From Clostridium ganghwense (lineage in GTDB: Bacteria > Bacillota > Clostridia > Clostridiales > Clostridiaceae): DNA of 64,000 nucleotides. Below are positions 41,768 through 50,100 of the stretch, piece by piece. The stretch covers positions 112,829 to 176,828 of the forward strand of contig NZ_JAPQES010000005.1 of NCBI RefSeq assembly GCF_026735165.1. The letters run 5' to 3'. The notes under the pieces were generated by a model. That model did no database searches and was not told the DNA's origin. It worked only from the letters and a program-made list of their open reading frames with translations. Both the position numbers and the translations under genes were made by a program. Numbering within the stretch: position 1 is the first letter of the stretch; every line of letters starts with the position of its first letter.

Positions 41768-42616
41768 TTATTTATATAAAATTTTATTTATTTTTGCCCA
41801 CATTTTAATTATTTCTAAATTTACTTTACTTTCCTTATATTCTGTTACAGCCTTAAGCTCATTAATAGCTTTCATTACTGTATCATCATAAGAAATTTCT
41901 CCTACAACTTCATAATTTTCTTTTCTACAGAAGCTTTTTATTTCTTCTGTAATTTCTTTATTTATATCAGATTTATTTATACATACCAAAGCCTTAACAC
42001 TAAAATAATCACATACTGATAAAACTCTTTTCATATCTTCAAGTCCAGACTTTGTAGGTTCTGTAACTACCAATGCCACATCTGTTCCAGTTATAGATGA
42101 AATGACTGGACATCCTATTCCAGGTGAACCATCAATTATTATGATATTGTTACCTGCATACTTTTTTGCATTTTTTCTAACTTCAGTTATTAATTTTCCA
42201 GAGCCATCTGCACCTATTTCCATCTTTGCTCTTGATATGATTCCTTTAGAAGTTTTAGTCACTATTGTTTTAGCTCCAATATCATCCTTTATTTCAATTG
42301 CGTTATTAGGACATATCAAAGAACACGCTGTACAACCTTCACATTTATATTCATTTATTTTATAGTCTTTTATGGCATCAAATCGGCATACCTCTTCACA
42401 TTTTCCACATCTAATACATTTATCACTATTTATAATTGCCTTATTTCCAGTGATAAAGTCATGTTCCTCTACATCCTCGCCCCTATACATCAGATAAAGA
42501 TTAGGAGCATCTACATCACAATCTGCCTTTACTACATCTTTTGCAAGCTCAGATAAGGCTATTGATATAGTTGTTTTACCTGTTCCACCTTTTCCACTTA
42601 TAACTACTAACTCCAA
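41768..42616 (-). CDS. MinD-type P-loop ATPase with inserted ferredoxin, copy b
   Basis: This 282-aa Mrp/NBP35-like ATPase has a deviant Walker A (SGKGGTGKTTISIAL) at the N-terminus. An inserted 2x[4Fe-4S] ferredoxin region follows (CIRCGKCEEVC and CEGCTACSLIC, about 60-100). The switch motif IIDGSPGIGCPVIS and VALVVTEPTKSGLEDMKR complete it. These proteins are thought to handle or insert Fe-S clusters. Overlaps copy a by 10 bp. Near-duplicate of the upstream gene with the same domain order. Part of the NifX-ATPase operon. Confidence 0.92.
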   Translation of the reverse strand: MELVVISGKGGTGKTTISIALSELAKDVVKADCDVDAPNLYLMYRGEDVEEHDFITGNKAIINSDKCIRCGKCEEVCRFDAIKDYKINEYKCEGCTACSLICPNNAIEIKDDIGAKTIVTKTSKGIISRAKMEIGADGSGKLITEVRKNAKKYAGNNIIIIDGSPGIGCPVISSITGTDVALVVTEPTKSGLEDMKRVLSVCDYFSVKALVCINKSDINKEITEEIKSFCRKENYEVVGEISYDDTVMKAINELKAVTEYKESKVNLEIIKMWAKINKILYK

Positions 42617-43446
42617 GGTATCACCGCCTTTATTTCTCCAGCTATGTCCTCAAATACATCTTTATATTTTTGCTCATCTAAAAGCATTTTTCCCTTTGAA
42701 TAAATTTCAGCAATTTCTCTATTATAAGGTATTGCTCCTACTATTTTAATATTTTCCTCATTGCAATAATTTCTTATTATATTTTCCCTGTTCATTTCTT
42801 TATTTATAATTATTCCAAAAGGTATATTAAAATTCCTCACAAGTTCCACTGCAAGCTTTAAATCATGCAATCCAAACTCTGTTGTTTCTGTAACAAGCAC
42901 CGCTGCATCTACCTGTTGAAGAATATTTACTACATTACAAGAAGTTCCTGGAGAACAATCTACTATATTAACACCTTCCTTTACACTCTTTAAAAGCTTT
43001 TTTATTACAGGTACAGCCATAGGTTCTCCAATATCTAATAATCCTCTCATGCAAGTTATATCTTCTGATTTTCCTTCTTCAACTATACCAGTTGTTCTTT
43101 CTTCATAATTTATAGCATTATTAGGACAAACTATTTGGCAAGCTCCACAGCCGTGGCATAATTTTTGAAATAACAATATATCTTTTTTTGTCTTTGCAAG
43201 AGCATTAAATTGACATATCTCTGCACATTTACCACACATAATGCACTTATCATCATCTATTACAGGATATATAACCTTAACATCTTCTTTTTTAACTATC
43301 TCAGGCTTTAGAAATATAAATCCATTTGGCTCTTCTACATCACAATCAATGTAGTTCGCCTTTAAAACTCTAGCCAAATTTGTGGATACAGTTGTTTTAC
43401 CTGTTCCACCCTTACCACTTAATATTGCTATATTCAATGAACTCAA
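42607..43446 (-). CDS. MinD-type P-loop ATPase with inserted ferredoxin, copy a
   Basis: This 279-aa paralog of the downstream gene has Walker A SGKGGTGKTTVSTNL and ferredoxin cysteines CIMCGKCAEIC and CHGCGACQIVC. Its IVDCSPGTSCNVVNILQ corresponds to the ATPase switch region. It is 3 bp after the first NifX gene; the start follows TAGGAGTTGAGTTC. Two different paralogs side by side suggest a heterodimer, as in other Fe-S scaffold ATPases; this is inferred. Confidence 0.92.
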   Translation of the reverse strand: MSSLNIAILSGKGGTGKTTVSTNLARVLKANYIDCDVEEPNGFIFLKPEIVKKEDVKVIYPVIDDDKCIMCGKCAEICQFNALAKTKKDILLFQKLCHGCGACQIVCPNNAINYEERTTGIVEEGKSEDITCMRGLLDIGEPMAVPVIKKLLKSVKEGVNIVDCSPGTSCNVVNILQQVDAAVLVTETTEFGLHDLKLAVELVRNFNIPFGIIINKEMNRENIIRNYCNEENIKIVGAIPYNREIAEIYSKGKMLLDEQKYKDVFEDIAGEIKAVIPWS

Positions 43447-43449
43447 CTC

Positions 43450-43815
43450 CTATCTCGCCATTCCTTTATGAGCAGCTCCAGCACCTGAAATTTCTTCTAA
43501 TTTTCCTTGCATGTATGCATTTATAACGTCTTCTACCTTTTCCTCTGCTGCCTTAAATATTCTTATATCAGAGCTGTTTAATATTCTGAAAGCATTAGGA
43601 CCTGCACTACCAGTAATTACAACTTCTACTTCATTATCAACTACTTGCTGAGCTGCTGTTATTCCTGCACCTTGTGATGATGTAACTCCTTTATTTTCAA
43701 CAGCTGTATGTTCATTAGTTTCTGTATCAAAAATTTGAAAATAACTGCATCTACCAAATCTAGAATCTAAAAGATCATTTTTTTCTTTACCATAAGCTGA
43801 TACTAATATTTTCAT
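43450..43815 (-). CDS. NifX/NifB-family protein, first in operon
   Basis: This 121-aa protein opens MKILVSAYGKEKNDLLDSRFGRCSYF, with VVITGSAGPNAFRILNSSDIRIF. It is in the same family as the protein at 41395 but diverged (no His/Cys tail). First gene of the NifX-ATPase-ATPase-NifX unit, behind the promoter at 43902-43930 and its two operators. AGGAGGAAG precedes the ATG. Probable carrier or regulator of metal cofactor. Confidence 0.9.
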   Translation of the reverse strand: MKILVSAYGKEKNDLLDSRFGRCSYFQIFDTETNEHTAVENKGVTSSQGAGITAAQQVVDNEVEVVITGSAGPNAFRILNSSDIRIFKAAEEKVEDVINAYMQGKLEEISGAGAAHKGMAR

Positions 43816-43884
43816 TTTACTTCCTCCTAATTTTACATAACCTTGTGTTATGCATAATATTGAATTTTTTCCACATTATTATTA

Positions 43885-43936
43885 TGGCATATGCCAAATA
43901 TATTATACACCATTTTTTACTTTGTGGCAAATGCCA
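43885..43936 (-). promoter_or_regulatory. Promoter of the NifX-ATPase operon flanked by twin operators
   Basis: Minus strand: TTGCCA (43925-43930), 17-bp spacer, TATAAT (43902-43907), an excellent sigma-A promoter. Two dyads bracket it: TGGCATATGCCA (43885-43896, over the start point) and TGGCAAATGCCA (43925-43936, over the -35). They are centred 40 bp apart, four helical turns. This is the layout of a cooperatively bound repressor or of a DNA-looping site. Confidence 0.75.
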
Positions 43937-44015
43937 TTTTAAAATTATGAATTTGTTATTTGTTTTCAATTATGATATATTTTTATTGGTAATTTAAACA
44001 AAGGATGTGATAACT

Positions 44016-44909
44016 ATGGAATTAGTTAAAATAAAAGGAAACACCTATTACATACCTTCAAATACTAATATTGGAGTATATGTATATAAAAATAAATTCT
44101 GTCTTTTAATAGATAGTGGGATAAATAATACAATTGCAAGAAAAATAGATGAAGTGCTTAAAGATAATAATCTGCATCCTAAATACATAATTAATACTCA
44201 CAGCCATATAGACCACTGTGGAGGTAATCATTATTTTAAAGAGAATTATTCTGGTACTCTTGTATATACTTCTGAAGAAGAAAGAGTATATATGGAAAAT
44301 CCAATTTTACACTCTTTAATATCAAATTCGGGTACTACTCCAAAAAGATTATTTAAAACTAAAAAACCTTTTGAAGTGGATTATACTTTGGAATACGGAA
44401 TAAACAAAATTAACGATGAAAAATTCGAAATTTTATCTTTAAGCGGACATTCCCACGAGCATATAGGAATTATTACACCTGAAAAAGTGTGTTTTCTTGG
44501 AGATTCTATTTTTAGTAATGAAACTTTAGACAAATATCCTTTTCCATATCTATTTAATATTGAAGAAACTCTTAAAACTTTAAACACCTTAAGAGATGTG
44601 GACTCAGATTATTTTGTAATAAGTCATGGTAAAGATATATTGAACAAAGATGAATTAAATATATTGATTGAACGCAATATAAAAAATATAGAAGATACTT
44701 CAAATACAATATTAGAATTATTAGATCAACCTTGCACAAAAGAAGATATTTTAGAAAATATAATTATATTAAACGATATTTCTGTAGATGTGAAAGAATA
44801 CTTACTTGACTTATGCTCTCTTTCTGGTTTTTTATCATACCTTTATGATTTAGATTTGATAGATTGCTCTATTGAGGATGGAAAACTTTATTACTTTAGA
44901 AAACAATAA
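44016..44909 (+). CDS. Metallo-beta-lactamase-fold hydrolase
   Basis: This 297-aa hydrolase has the metal motif HSHIDH (NTHSHIDHCGGNHYF) and later His/Asp ligands (SLSGHSHEHIG, FLGDSIFSN, VISHGKD). The substrate is unknown. The ATG at 44016 is chosen because AGGATGTGAT lies at proper spacing; the upstream in-frame GTG at 44007 would overlap that site. It is divergent from the NifX operon, and the TGGCA-dyads lie between them and may control both. Confidence 0.9.
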   Translation: MELVKIKGNTYYIPSNTNIGVYVYKNKFCLLIDSGINNTIARKIDEVLKDNNLHPKYIINTHSHIDHCGGNHYFKENYSGTLVYTSEEERVYMENPILHSLISNSGTTPKRLFKTKKPFEVDYTLEYGINKINDEKFEILSLSGHSHEHIGIITPEKVCFLGDSIFSNETLDKYPFPYLFNIEETLKTLNTLRDVDSDYFVISHGKDILNKDELNILIERNIKNIEDTSNTILELLDQPCTKEDILENIIILNDISVDVKEYLLDLCSLSGFLSYLYDLDLIDCSIEDGKLYYFRKQ

Positions 44910-44930
44910 ATCCCCTAAACTTAGGGGATT
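44909..44930. terminator. Bidirectional terminator
   Basis: AATCCCCTAA/TTAGGGGATT stem with a 2-nt loop between the convergent MBL and carbon-nitrogen hydrolase genes, T-rich on both sides. Confidence 0.85.
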
Positions 44931-44939
44931 TTCCTCATA

Positions 44940-45728
44940 TTATTTTATGAATTCTGCATAAAACTCTTCTCGTCTATCATTTTTTATATTAAATTTTTCT
45001 CTAATATTTTCAACCTCTTTTAAATTAATATCTGCAATAATCAATTCTTCTTTTTCAGAAATAGTTTCAATAACATTGCCAAGAGGGTCTATAATCATAG
45101 AATCTCCACTATATACAAGACTCTTAACTTCTCCAACTCTGTTTACTCCAAAAACATAACATTGATTTTCAATAGCTCTTGCCTTTAAAAGAGCCATCCA
45201 ATGCTCCCTTCTATTCTTAGGCCAATTTGCAATTACAATAACAGCATGTGCTTTTTTAGAAGCTATCTGAAATATTTCTGGAAATCTTAAATCATAGCAA
45301 ATAAAAGGTGAAAAAATCATTTCATTAATATTAAAGAATTTTATTTCTTCTCCCCTTTTAAAATACTTATCTTCATTTGCATAAGAAAAAGGATGTATTT
45401 TTGTGTATTCCACAATTTTTTCTTTTTTAGGTGAGACTACTAATAAATTGTTTTGGCCTTTGTCATCAGCCTCTTTAACATATCCAAAACATATATTTAT
45501 ATTATATTTATTAGCTCTATCTTTAAACCACTGAACAATTTCTTCATTAGCTTCAAGTAAATATGGAACATTATTTGAAACACCTGTTATAGTCATCTCT
45601 GGAAAGATAATCATATCTACTTTATTTTCACTAGCCTTCTGTATAAACTCTTCACACTTTTCTTTATTTTTACTTGTGTTTTTCCAAGCAACATCAATCT
45701 GCCCTAGTGCTATCCTCATTTGTTTCAC
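44940..45728 (-). CDS. Carbon-nitrogen (nitrilase-family) hydrolase
   Basis: This 262-aa amidase/nitrilase-superfamily enzyme has the catalytic triad Glu in IIFPEMTITG, Lys in YTKIHPFSY and Cys in FICYDLRFPEIF. The closest group is omega-amidase/YafV-like deaminated-glutathione amidase; the exact substrate cannot be told. 3 bp downstream of the phosphoesterase gene, same strand. Confidence 0.9.
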   Translation of the reverse strand: MKQMRIALGQIDVAWKNTSKNKEKCEEFIQKASENKVDMIIFPEMTITGVSNNVPYLLEANEEIVQWFKDRANKYNINICFGYVKEADDKGQNNLLVVSPKKEKIVEYTKIHPFSYANEDKYFKRGEEIKFFNINEMIFSPFICYDLRFPEIFQIASKKAHAVIVIANWPKNRREHWMALLKARAIENQCYVFGVNRVGEVKSLVYSGDSMIIDPLGNVIETISEKEELIIADINLKEVENIREKFNIKNDRREEFYAEFIK

Positions 45729-45731
45729 TCC

Positions 45732-46430
45732 TTAAGCATTTCCTGTTCTTATGGACTCTATTAATTTTTCAGGAAAGTTTCTTTCTTCCATAGCCTTTAT
45801 AATTTTTTCATAGTTATAAGGAACTTCAACCATCTCTACATCTACAGTATTCTCATCACATGTTAAAATACTATATGTGCAGTTAGGTCTTCCTATTTTA
45901 GGTTTACCAACACTGCCATCATTAACTAAAAGCTTTTCACCATATTTTTTCTCGTATGGTACGTGGGTATGTGCACATACTAGTACCTCTCTATCATATG
46001 ATTCCATTACCTCTTGTGCTTCTTTAGAATTTTCTTTTAAATATTCATTTATTTTTCTTGTACTTCCATGAACAAAGGTAATAACTCTTCCTTTATCTAC
46101 AACAGTAATATCTTCTGGGAGTCTTTTTAAATACTTTTTATTTTTTTCATTTACTTCATTTACAGACCAAGGTAGTGCGAAATTTCTGTTTAATTCATTA
46201 TCTTGTATATATTTTATATCATTGCTAACTACTGCAGCATCATAATTCCCCATAATTACTAAAATATTTTCTTTTCTTATTAAATCTATAACTTCATTTG
46301 GGAAAGGACCATATCCTACCAAATCTCCAAGACATACCATTGTATCTACATCTCTTTTTTTGATATCCTCTAGTACAGCTTCCAATGCAGTAATATTTCC
46401 ATGTATATCTGACATAACCGCTATTTTCAT
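45732..46430 (-). CDS. Calcineurin-like metallophosphoesterase
   Basis: This 232-aa phosphoesterase has the standard metal motifs SDIHGN, GDLVGYG, GNYD, VHGS and CAHTHVPYE, close to the YfcE/MJ0936 type that hydrolyses phosphodiesters. AGGAGAAGTT precedes the ATG. First of a short two-gene unit with the carbon-nitrogen hydrolase. Confidence 0.92.
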   Translation of the reverse strand: MKIAVMSDIHGNITALEAVLEDIKKRDVDTMVCLGDLVGYGPFPNEVIDLIRKENILVIMGNYDAAVVSNDIKYIQDNELNRNFALPWSVNEVNEKNKKYLKRLPEDITVVDKGRVITFVHGSTRKINEYLKENSKEAQEVMESYDREVLVCAHTHVPYEKKYGEKLLVNDGSVGKPKIGRPNCTYSILTCDENTVDVEMVEVPYNYEKIIKAMEERNFPEKLIESIRTGNA

Positions 46431-46520
46431 AACTTCTCCTCCTATGTGTAATTTTTAACTATACTTGATTTTATCACATTTTATTATGGTTTATATATAC
46501 TAATTTTATTATCTTTTTCT

Positions 46521-46790
46521 TTACATTTTATCCCCATCAACTTCGCTAATGATTGCTGTATCCTTTGGCATATCTTTAAATCTAATCTTTACCTTTGTAT
46601 ATTTATCTACAAAGCCCCTATTCTTTTCTATTAGATACTGTAAAAAATTCTCTTCATTTATATGGCTATTAAAATCAACCAAAATTTCTATTAAAGTCAC
46701 CCTAATTATTCTATTATCACTGCAAATATTATCAAGGTTTTTAGATACATTTTGCATTAATTCCTCCATATTCTCTTGTTTAAACTTCAT
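46521..46790 (-). CDS. Hypothetical protein
   Basis: This 89-aa acidic, mainly helical protein reads NMEELMQNVSKNLDNIC, then RVTLIEILVDFNSHINEENFLQYLIEKN. The ATG at 46790 is preferred because GGGGGGGAT lies 8 bases upstream; an upstream in-frame ATG at 46847 adds a Cys-rich 19-residue stretch without a site. I recognise no family. Confidence 0.6.
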   Translation of the reverse strand: MKFKQENMEELMQNVSKNLDNICSDNRIIRVTLIEILVDFNSHINEENFLQYLIEKNRGFVDKYTKVKIRFKDMPKDTAIISEVDGDKM

Positions 46791-47071
46791 ATAACATCCC
46801 CCCCAAAATATACAAAATTCATTTACATATTGACATTTTTTTAACAAACGTTCTCAAACCTTTTTCTATTTAAGATGAAATATTAACCTTTTATATTGAG
46901 AACAATACCATATAATAAGTTTTTCATGGTATTTTATAATGATTTATTTATCTTCAATATGTTGTCATCTTATTTTCTTCCATGTTTTATTGTTTATTTT
47001 TTAACAATTTCTTTATATATAATATTACACCTCGTAATCAAAAATGTCAATTTTTACAAAACTACTTTGTT
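46791..47071. other. Intergenic region before the permease terminator
   Basis: AT-rich with no ORF. AACGTTCTC and GAGAACAAT (46852-46908) form a distant inverted pair. Otherwise nothing recognisable apart from the permease terminator that follows. Confidence 0.4.
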
Positions 47072-47138
47072 ATAAAAAATAAGGTTTCCTAAAAGTTTAG
47101 AAGCCATAATATCTGACTTAAAACTTTTAGAAAACCTT
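47072..47138 (-). terminator. Terminator of the NCS2 permease gene
   Basis: An 18-bp stem with one mismatch (AAGGTTTCCTAAAAGTTT, 47081-47098, with 47121-47138), a 22-nt loop, and a minus-strand T run ATTTTTTATA (47071-47080). Confidence 0.8.
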
Positions 47139-47153
47139 AAAAGTTTTTATATT

Positions 47154-48569
47154 TTATTCTGGAAGTAATATAAATCTTAATATAAATAAGAATGCCATTA
47201 TGTACATTATAGGATGTACTTCTTTTTTTCTTCCTGTAACAACCTTCATTATAGGATAGAATATGATTCCTGCTGCTACACCGTTAGCTATACTATAGCT
47301 AAAAGGCATAATTGCAATTGTAAAGAAAGCTGGAAGTGCTTCTGTAAAATCATTAAACTCTATGTCTGAAACAGCTCCTAACATAAGAACTCCAACAATT
47401 ACAAGAGCTGGTGATGTAGCTTCTGCTGGTACAATTCCTATTACTCCTCCAAAGAAAATAGAAATAATAAATAATACTCCTACTACCACATTTGTAAGTC
47501 CTGTTCTTCCACCTTCTGCAATACCTGCTGCTGATTCTACAACTGTTGCCAAAGTAGTTGTCCCTAAAGCTCCTCCTAAAGTTGTAGCAAAAGCATCAGC
47601 GAATAAAGCTTTTCTAATGTTTTTAACTCTTCCATTTTCATCTACCATTCCTGATTTTTGAGCTGTTCCTACTAATGTTCCTATAGAATCAAATAAATCT
47701 ACTAAACTGAAAGTTACAACAACCATTACAATACTTATTATTGCACCAATAACTCCACTTCCTCCATGACTTAATAGTCCTGGAAAATCAAAAGCAAAGA
47801 AAGTCTTTCCTATTGGAGGTACATAAAATAATTTAAAACCGCTTGTCTGAGTTATTCCCATCGGTATACCTACTATAGTAGTTAAAATAATTCCTATTAA
47901 CATTGAACCTTTTACTTTACGAGCCACAAGTATTCCTGTTATAACTATACCGATTATAGTTAATGCAGTATGTGGATTTGTAAAGCTTCCAAAACTTACT
48001 AAAGTTCCTGGATTTGCAACTATAACACTTCCACTTTTAAGTCCTATAAGTGCTATAAAAAGTCCGATACCACCTGTTATAGCAAGCTTTAAATTTTGTG
48101 GCAAAGCATCAACTATTTTTTCTCTTATAGACGTAAGAGTTATTAAAATAAATATAAATCCTGAAATACAAACTGCTGTTAATCCCTGCTGCCATGTATA
48201 TCCTAGCTTTAAGCAAACACTATAAGAAAAGAATGCTGTAAGTCCAATTCCAGGTGCTAATACAAAAGGCAAGTTTGCATAAAATGCCATTATTAATGTT
48301 CCAATGGCAGCTGCTATACAAGTTGATGCGAAAGCTGAACCTACTATAGGATCATTTAAAATAGTAAGTAATGCTGCTTCATCACCTTTTAATCCTGCCG
48401 CATTCATTCCTGACATTTTCAATATGTTAGGAATGACTAGCAAAGCATAAGCTACTGTTATATAAGTAGTAAATCCTGCTAAAATTTCTGTTTTTACATC
48501 TGTACCATTCTCTGATAATTTAAAGAAAGTTTCTAATATTGATTTTTTTCCTACGTTTGTAGTTTCCAT
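47154..48569 (-). CDS. pbuG: NCS2-family guanine/hypoxanthine permease
   Basis: This 471-aa permease of about 12-14 helices belongs to the AzgA/PbuG branch of NCS2. Motifs: GFTTYITVAYALLVIPNIL near the N-terminus, FVLAPGIGLTAFFSYSV, and TTTLATVVESAAGIAEGGRTGLTN. The ATG at 48569 (METTNVGKK) has GGGGAGG 10 bases upstream; the longer frame from 48662 runs through the riboswitch region and cannot be real. The upstream guanine riboswitch with its own terminator shows control by guanine: high guanine shuts the gene. It complements the de novo operon downstream. Confidence 0.93.
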   Translation of the reverse strand: METTNVGKKSILETFFKLSENGTDVKTEILAGFTTYITVAYALLVIPNILKMSGMNAAGLKGDEAALLTILNDPIVGSAFASTCIAAAIGTLIMAFYANLPFVLAPGIGLTAFFSYSVCLKLGYTWQQGLTAVCISGFIFILITLTSIREKIVDALPQNLKLAITGGIGLFIALIGLKSGSVIVANPGTLVSFGSFTNPHTALTIIGIVITGILVARKVKGSMLIGIILTTIVGIPMGITQTSGFKLFYVPPIGKTFFAFDFPGLLSHGGSGVIGAIISIVMVVVTFSLVDLFDSIGTLVGTAQKSGMVDENGRVKNIRKALFADAFATTLGGALGTTTLATVVESAAGIAEGGRTGLTNVVVGVLFIISIFFGGVIGIVPAEATSPALVIVGVLMLGAVSDIEFNDFTEALPAFFTIAIMPFSYSIANGVAAGIIFYPIMKVVTGRKKEVHPIMYIMAFLFILRFILLPE

Positions 48570-48596
48570 TTCATTTTGCCTCCCCTTTATATAAAA

Positions 48597-48639
48597 AAAT
48601 TCTAGTAAACGGATATAAGCAAATCCGATACTAGAATTT
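48597..48639 (-). terminator. Riboswitch-controlled terminator
   Basis: AAATTCTAGTA/TACTAGAATTT 11-bp stem, followed on the minus strand by a run of seven T, between aptamer and gene: the expression platform of the guanine riboswitch. Confidence 0.85.
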
Positions 48640-48661
48640 AGTATAAACATATACAGATTCA

Positions 48662-48728
48662 CCCATAGTGAGAAACTTTAAGGTTTTCTCGTAGAAACAC
48701 CCGAACCATATTATCGGAATTATATGAG
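48662..48728 (-). promoter_or_regulatory. Guanine riboswitch aptamer
   Basis: The minus strand shows the purine-riboswitch core: CTCATATAAT, GATAATATGGTTCGGG, GTTTCTAC, the P3 pair GAGAAAACC...TTTCTC, and CACTATGGG. The discriminating base in the CACTAT segment is C, the guanine type (U would be adenine). It stands before an NCS2 purine permease and a terminator, so guanine represses expression. Confidence 0.93.
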
Positions 48729-48805
48729 GTATATAATACTATTTAATTTCTTATTAGGTATGATATCACCCTATTTTACATAAGTCAACATTTTTTATTG
48801 TTTTT

Positions 48806-49948
48806 TTAACAGATATAGTCCATTTTTTTACCTATTTCCTCTTTGGTAAATGCAATTTTACCTTCATTTGTATATACTGCTTTTGAATTTATTTCTTCAT
48901 TATTTTTTTCTACAGTGAAATTATCCTTTATTATAGTAAATTTATTTTCTACAAGTTGACTACAAAACTTAGTCAATTCTAATAAAAAGTCATTTCTTAT
49001 CATAAAAACTTCTTTAACTTTTTCATAATTATCTTTTAAATTTTTTCTTAATATGTTCTTATTTAATTTTATATAATATATATTATCTGCTTTTAATCCT
49101 ATTTCATTTAATTTTTTTATATCCTTTTCTTCTAAAATTTTTATTTCATCTTCTATTTCTTTATATGATTTTATTTTTTTTAACCTTTTAAAGAAAAGAT
49201 TATATTTTTTTTTAAAACTTTCTATATTTTCTTCAACTTTTCTTACATCGTTCCATATTTTTATTTCTATATTCCGTTTTGAAACTTCATTAAATTTTAA
49301 AATTATATCTTCATCTTGCAAAATAGCTATATTCTCTTCATTTTCATAGCTTATATCATTTATAATAAATTCAGCATTTTTCGCCTCTCTAGCAACATTC
49401 CATATACCAGTATATGAAATAATTCTTCCATCCTTATCAAATAACTTAAAACTATTACTCCTTCCTTTGTTTTTACCATTTAATACCAATTTTTCTTTAT
49501 ACTTACCATAACATTCAATGTTACCATATATTTCTACATTTGCTTTTTCTATAGCTTGTAATAATTTTTCTAACACAGTATCATTTTTGTCCTCGTCTTT
49601 AATATCTACTGAAATATCTATGGATTTTTGTCCATAAAGCAAAGTAAAAATATGTTTTCCTTCATCCAACAAACAAAATTCTTTTATATACAAGCCATCA
49701 CTTAAATTTTTCTGACTAGAAGCTAATTTTAAAACTTTAATATTATAAATTCCTACCTCCGCCCTATTAGTTATGTGAGCCTCAACTTTACTATCATCAC
49801 TAGAAGAAACTAATTTAGACATGAAAACTCCCTCTTCTTGTGTAGAAGTAATACTTTTTAATATTAATAATAACTCTTCTGCCCTTTCTTTAAAATCTGA
49901 AAAATACGAACATAAGTCTCTATCAATAGATTTTTGCAGTAAACTCAT
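48806..49948 (-). CDS. Orphan FliD-like protein
   Basis: This 380-aa protein resembles the N-terminal part of FliD (flagellar hook-associated protein 2): KVEAHITNRAEVGIYNIKVLKLASSQKNLSDGLYI. A DTVLEKLLQAIEKANVEIYGNI segment and a LVLNGKNKGRSNSFKLFDKDG segment follow. FliD normally has about 450-800 aa and lies in flagellar operons; here it is alone between a permease and the purine operon. The C-terminal half is coiled-coil rich (about 220-340). It may cap a non-flagellar filament or be a diverged paralog. Start ATG behind GGAGGGATAAT. Confidence 0.7.
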   Translation of the reverse strand: MSLLQKSIDRDLCSYFSDFKERAEELLLILKSITSTQEEGVFMSKLVSSSDDSKVEAHITNRAEVGIYNIKVLKLASSQKNLSDGLYIKEFCLLDEGKHIFTLLYGQKSIDISVDIKDEDKNDTVLEKLLQAIEKANVEIYGNIECYGKYKEKLVLNGKNKGRSNSFKLFDKDGRIISYTGIWNVAREAKNAEFIINDISYENEENIAILQDEDIILKFNEVSKRNIEIKIWNDVRKVEENIESFKKKYNLFFKRLKKIKSYKEIEDEIKILEEKDIKKLNEIGLKADNIYYIKLNKNILRKNLKDNYEKVKEVFMIRNDFLLELTKFCSQLVENKFTIIKDNFTVEKNNEEINSKAVYTNEGKIAFTKEEIGKKMDYIC

Positions 49949-50031
49949 ATTATCCCTCCAAAATATGGATATATTACATAATATGTATTAAATAAGCAAT
50001 GGATGAATTTAATAAAAGTTTACATAAACAA

Positions 50032-50079
50032 AAGCATATAAATTTCAACAAAAGATTTTTCATTGAAATTTATATGCTT
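50032..50079. terminator. Terminator at the end of the purine operon
   Basis: A 17-bp perfect stem, AAGCATATAAATTTCAA with its reverse complement, around a 14-nt loop. T-rich on the minus strand after purL, with T-runs on both sides. Confidence 0.85.
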
Positions 50080-50100
50080 AAATTTTTCTATATTTTAATT

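Noticed and set aside
47154-48662. Long start of the NCS2 permease at 48662
   Set aside because: It would translate the riboswitch terminator; the ATG at 48569 has GGGGAGG.
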